This document shows, one piece after another, positions 61,301 through 62,883 of a stretch of DNA of 62,883 nt. Each line of letters begins with the position of its first letter. Position 1 is the first letter of the stretch. The notes under the pieces are model-generated. The model worked only from the letters and a program-made list of their open reading frames with translations. It was not told the DNA's origin and did no database searches. The stretch spans positions 1 to 62,883 of the forward strand of contig NZ_WWEM01000021.1 in the NCBI RefSeq assembly GCF_019308285.1. The letters are read 5' to 3'. The DNA comes from Flavobacterium quisquiliarum (GTDB lineage Bacteria > Bacteroidota > Bacteroidia > Flavobacteriales > Flavobacteriaceae). The position numbers and the translations under genes are program-made.

Positions 61301-61573
61301 ATTATGATTTATGCTTTTGTAATTCACGCTCGTTTTGTTCCTGCTTTAAGAGGCAAATGGTTCTTCAATTTAATGAGTATGTATGCTTTTGTATCTATTT
61401 TGTTCACTTATTATGGAGTAAATTTCCACTTGGTTGGTTTACACTCTTATGCTAGTGGAGAAGCACATTCTTTAAGCTGGATTTATTATTGTTTGATAAC
61501 AATTTCTTTAATAGGAGCGATTACTTATCCAAAATATAGAAAATACTATAAGACTAAAAAAGTAAAAAAATAG
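58352..61573 (+). CDS. Fused cytochrome c synthase (ResB-CcsA/CcsBA type)
   Basis: 1073 residues from the ATG at 58352; a GTG at 58319 is less likely because the TACTTTTG promoter element overlaps it. The N-terminal half is ResB-like, with membrane helices near 15, 55, 80 and 445. At about 469-488 a signal-peptide-like segment (KEKLITILVLMLSLSGFAQQ) is followed by a His-rich linker at 491-514. The C-terminal half is CcsA, with the heme-handling WGRYWGWDPKETW motif and several helices. It attaches heme to cytochrome c apoproteins outside the inner membrane. A terminator follows. Confidence 0.92.
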   Translation: MDKKIFSFLFSTRLMAVLFIAFAAAMGIGTFIESKYNTDTARILIYNTWWFEAIMVVFVINFFGNIKRYQLLKKEKWATLLLHLAFIFIIIGAFITRYISYEGMMPIREGAAENQVYSDKTFLTVFVDGEYKGEMKRRVFEKSLLLSPATTNDFSISGKFDETPFEVSYANYIMGAKEVVKEDPNGTLYLKLVEAGAGGREEHYLKEGEVKNIHNVLFALNKQTDGAININTKGDKYTIQTPFEGEFMRMADQLKGKVTKDDVQPLMMRSLYSIGDIRIVFPDPAMKGKVEYESNNDYKAKTHSDALVVKVKAEGQEKEVMLFGSKGQVGEPKTVKIGNIEYSLFYGSKAYVLPFKVRLNDFIADKYPGTEKSYSAFKSKVTVQDSTETFDADIFMNHVLDYKGYRFFQSSFDPDEKGTVLSVNHDFWGTNITYFGYFMLYIGLMAIMFTKHSRFGDLKRKLEAVKKKKEKLITILVLMLSLSGFAQQTPHVHSHDHDHDHTHSTDPNDHANHVTAPPSKKQLDSLLNIYKAPEAHAAKFGRLIIQDAGGRMKPINTFSSELLRKVSHSDKYNEMNSDQVFLSMTQYAQVWIQVPIIYINTKNDSIRKIIGIDSKDKYAPFVKFFDEQGNYKLSPYLDAAYKAANPNSFEKDFIETDKKVNLMESALSGSILKIFPVPNDPNHKWVSYLEREGAGFKGMDSTYVKQILPLYFSALNNGSIAKNFDTADNLVESIHGFQKKFGAKVMPSEQKIDAEIIYNKYDVFQKLSYWYITAASFMFILIIVNIFFEKKWLRMTINGFHIIIGLLFVLHTLGLIARWYISGHAPWSNAYESIVYVSWSTMFFGLAFDRKSKLTVASSAFVTAMILMAAYLNWIDPEIANLQPVLNSYWLMIHVAVIVGSYGPTALGMILGFVSLLLIFFTTEKNKAKMELNIKEITHINEMSLTIGLIMLTIGNFLGGQWANESWGRYWGWDPKETWALISIMIYAFVIHARFVPALRGKWFFNLMSMYAFVSILFTYYGVNFHLVGLHSYASGEAHSLSWIYYCLITISLIGAITYPKYRKYYKTKKVKK

Positions 61574-61598
61574 ATTATCCAATTAATTATTGATTCGC

Positions 61599-61634
61599 AT
61601 AAAAAAAGCTCAGTTTTGCACTGAGCTTTTTTTA
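61599..61634 (+). terminator. Terminator of the cytochrome c synthase gene
   Basis: AAAAAGCTCAG pairs with CTGAGCTTTTT around TTTTGCA, then T. The insertion sequence begins immediately behind it. Confidence 0.85.
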
Positions 61635-61682
61635 TGTCTTGTGTCTCGTCCTGAAATAAGTTGACATAAAATTGACTTATTT

Positions 61683-62076
61683 ATGAATAATCCAGAATTT
61701 TAAAAAGAGCGACGTAGTCAGCGAGATTACAACTTAGGCTTTAAATTAGCCGTTATTTCGCAGGTAGAAAAAGGCGAACTTACTTACAAGCAGGCGCAGA
61801 AAAAAATACGGAATACAGGGAAGAAGCACTGTTTTGGTTTGGTTACGAAAATTTGGTAACTTAGACTGGAGCAAACCTAATCTTCTTTTTATGTCAAAAT
61901 CAAAAGAAACTCCGGCACAGATTATCAAAAGATTAGAAAAAGAACTGGCAGATGAAAAACTGAAAAACATGGTTCTTAATACTATGATTGATATTTCTGA
62001 CAGTCAATATGGAACTCAAATCAGAAAAAAGTTTTCTCCCAAACCATCAGAAGCATCCGGCAGGAAAAAGGAATAA
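61683..62076 (+). pseudogene. IS3 orfA (HTH), disrupted
   Basis: Helix-turn-helix protein OrfA (RRSQRDYNLGFKLAVISQ, then YGIQGRSTVLVWLRKFGN). Reading from the ATG at 61683, codon 7 is TAA (61701-61703), apparently AAA to TAA. Further on, the run of seven A in CAGAAAAAAATACGG shifts the frame, and restoring six A returns the expected KKYGIQG. The C-terminal part then runs to TAA at 62074-62076. It has two independent lesions, so no complete OrfA is made. Confidence 0.75.
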
Positions 62077-62078
62077 GT

Positions 62079-62883
62079 ATGTCCTATGCCTGTAGATTAT
62101 TTGGGATAAGCCGACAATCGATTTATCAGCATGAATCACGTTTACTAATACGCGAAGAACAATTGCTCAAAGTTAGGGAACTGGTTGAAAAACAAAGAAG
62201 AATAATGCCTAGATTAGGCACAAGAAAACTTTATTTTTTATTGGAGCATTGTTTTGCTGAAAATGGAATTAAAATCGGTAGAGATGCATTTTTCAAGTAT
62301 TTAAAAAGAGAGCAGCTGCTTATAAAGCCTGCAAAGAGTTATATTAAAACAACTTTTTCTAAACACTGGCTTCATAAATATCCTAATCTTCTAAAAGATA
62401 TTAATGTGCATAGGCCCGAACAGGTCTTTGTAAGTGATATAACTTATGTAAAATCATATGAAAGAACCCATTATCTCTCATTAGTTACAGACGTTTTCAG
62501 CAGGAAAATTGTCGGCTATCATTTAAGTGACGATATGAGTGCAGAGAATGTTGTTAAAGCCCTGAAAATGGCAGTTAAAAATAGAAAAAACAAACTTGCA
62601 CTTATACATCATTCAGACAGAGGGCTTCAGTATTGTTCCCAGATTTATCAGAATGAATTAAGAAAGAACAATATTGAACCATCAATGACCGATGGATATG
62701 ATTGCTATCAGAATGCTTTAGCAGAAAGAATCAATGGGATTTTAAAGCATGAATTTTTAATCTATAAATGTAAATCAGCAGTAGAATTAAATAAATTAAT
62801 TAAAGAATCTATAGAATGCTATAATCAAAAAAGGCCGCATTTAAGCTTGAAAATGAAAACACCTAATTTTGTATATCAAAAAA
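62079..62883 (+). CDS. IS3-family transposase OrfB, partial at right edge
   Basis: 268 complete codons to the window end from an ATG at 62079, without stop. The rve integrase core has the DDE residues in FVSDITYV, IHHSDRGLQY and NALAERINGIL. An HTH_21-like N-terminal stretch contains RLGTRKLYFLLEH. In IS3 elements OrfB is usually made as an OrfAB fusion by -1 frameshift; an A-rich site (AGGAAAAAGG at 62062-62071) just before the orfA stop could serve. About 20 residues are expected beyond the edge. Confidence 0.87.
   Translation, partial: MSYACRLFGISRQSIYQHESRLLIREEQLLKVRELVEKQRRIMPRLGTRKLYFLLEHCFAENGIKIGRDAFFKYLKREQLLIKPAKSYIKTTFSKHWLHKYPNLLKDINVHRPEQVFVSDITYVKSYERTHYLSLVTDVFSRKIVGYHLSDDMSAENVVKALKMAVKNRKNKLALIHHSDRGLQYCSQIYQNELRKNNIEPSMTDGYDCYQNALAERINGILKHEFLIYKCKSAVELNKLIKESIECYNQKRPHLSLKMKTPNFVYQK

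Larger units (their letters stand above)
61642..62883 (+). mobile_element. IS3-family insertion sequence (right end outside window)
   Basis: The left end probably begins TGTCTCGTCCTGAAATAAG at 61642, just past the ccsBA terminator. It is followed by orfA and orfB of IS3-type layout. ATAAGT and ACTTAT (61656-61680) form a partial dyad near the end. The orfA reading is interrupted, so the copy is probably not autonomous in orfA; orfB is intact within the window. The right inverted repeat and target duplication lie beyond base 62883. Confidence 0.8.

Overview
The window is chromosomal DNA of a Flavobacterium-type member of the Bacteroidota. The sequence is AT-rich, several promoters fit the flavobacterial TTTG ... 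TAnnTTTG pattern, and starts have A-rich leaders instead of strong Shine-Dalgarno sites. Gene content agrees: PorQ of the type IX secretion system, a UbiA enzyme of the geranylgeranylglyceryl-phosphate type, a fused ResB/CcsA cytochrome c synthase, GIN-domain proteins, and two copies of what looks like the Flavo-1 RNA element. No phage, plasmid or CRISPR signature was seen. The only mobile element is an IS3-family copy at the right edge.

Layout. 1-320: tail of an rRNA operon (3' end of 5S rRNA), then tRNA-Phe and tRNA-Leu. 0.4-2.9 kb: small conserved proteins, endonuclease III and an alpha/beta hydrolase. 3.0-10.3 kb: a glycogen/alpha-glucan cluster (glgA-glgC-glgB-GH31). 10.3-12.6 kb: M48 lipoprotein protease and a UMF1-type MFS carrier. 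12.7-15.6 kb (minus): a four-gene operon of ECF sigma factor, probable anti-sigma factor and two exported beta-repeat proteins. 15.9-24.4 kb: lipoprotein, Lon, PorQ, L,D-transpeptidase-like protein, Cmk, nucleoside permease and hypotheticals. 24.5-26.6 kb: Flavo-1 element, promoter and rpsA. 26.6-29.6 kb: tandem ExbD paralogues, a fasciclin protein, an EamA exporter and a 47-residue protein.

29.7-37.0 kb (minus) is the most distinctive region: an apparent six-gene operon, blaI-M56-blaI-M56-serine hydrolase-serine hydrolase. It is headed by a ladder of TAGTT/AACTA half-sites wrapped around the -7 element. It looks like a duplicated BlaI/BlaR-type protease-controlled regulon whose M56 proteins carry no penicillin-binding sensor domain but two different C-terminal modules (a plug-like motif; exact heptad repeats).

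37.1-44.3 kb: MFS carrier, DUF1684, TatD, TcdA, HAD, DUF2911, membrane and sensor-like hypotheticals, and a second Flavo-1 copy. 44.3-48.7 kb (minus): a PIG-L deacetylase, a previously unlisted 35-residue membrane protein and an SSS symporter, packed with 3-nt spacers. 48.9-58.0 kb (minus): beta-propeller lipoprotein, His-rich exported protein, POTRA/barrel protein, AI-2E-type permease, MscS, Maf, UbiA, KdsC-like phosphatase and DUF2520 protein. 58.3-61.6 kb: ResB-CcsA fusion. 61.64 kb to the end: an IS3-family element with a doubly damaged orfA and an orfB that is open to the window edge.
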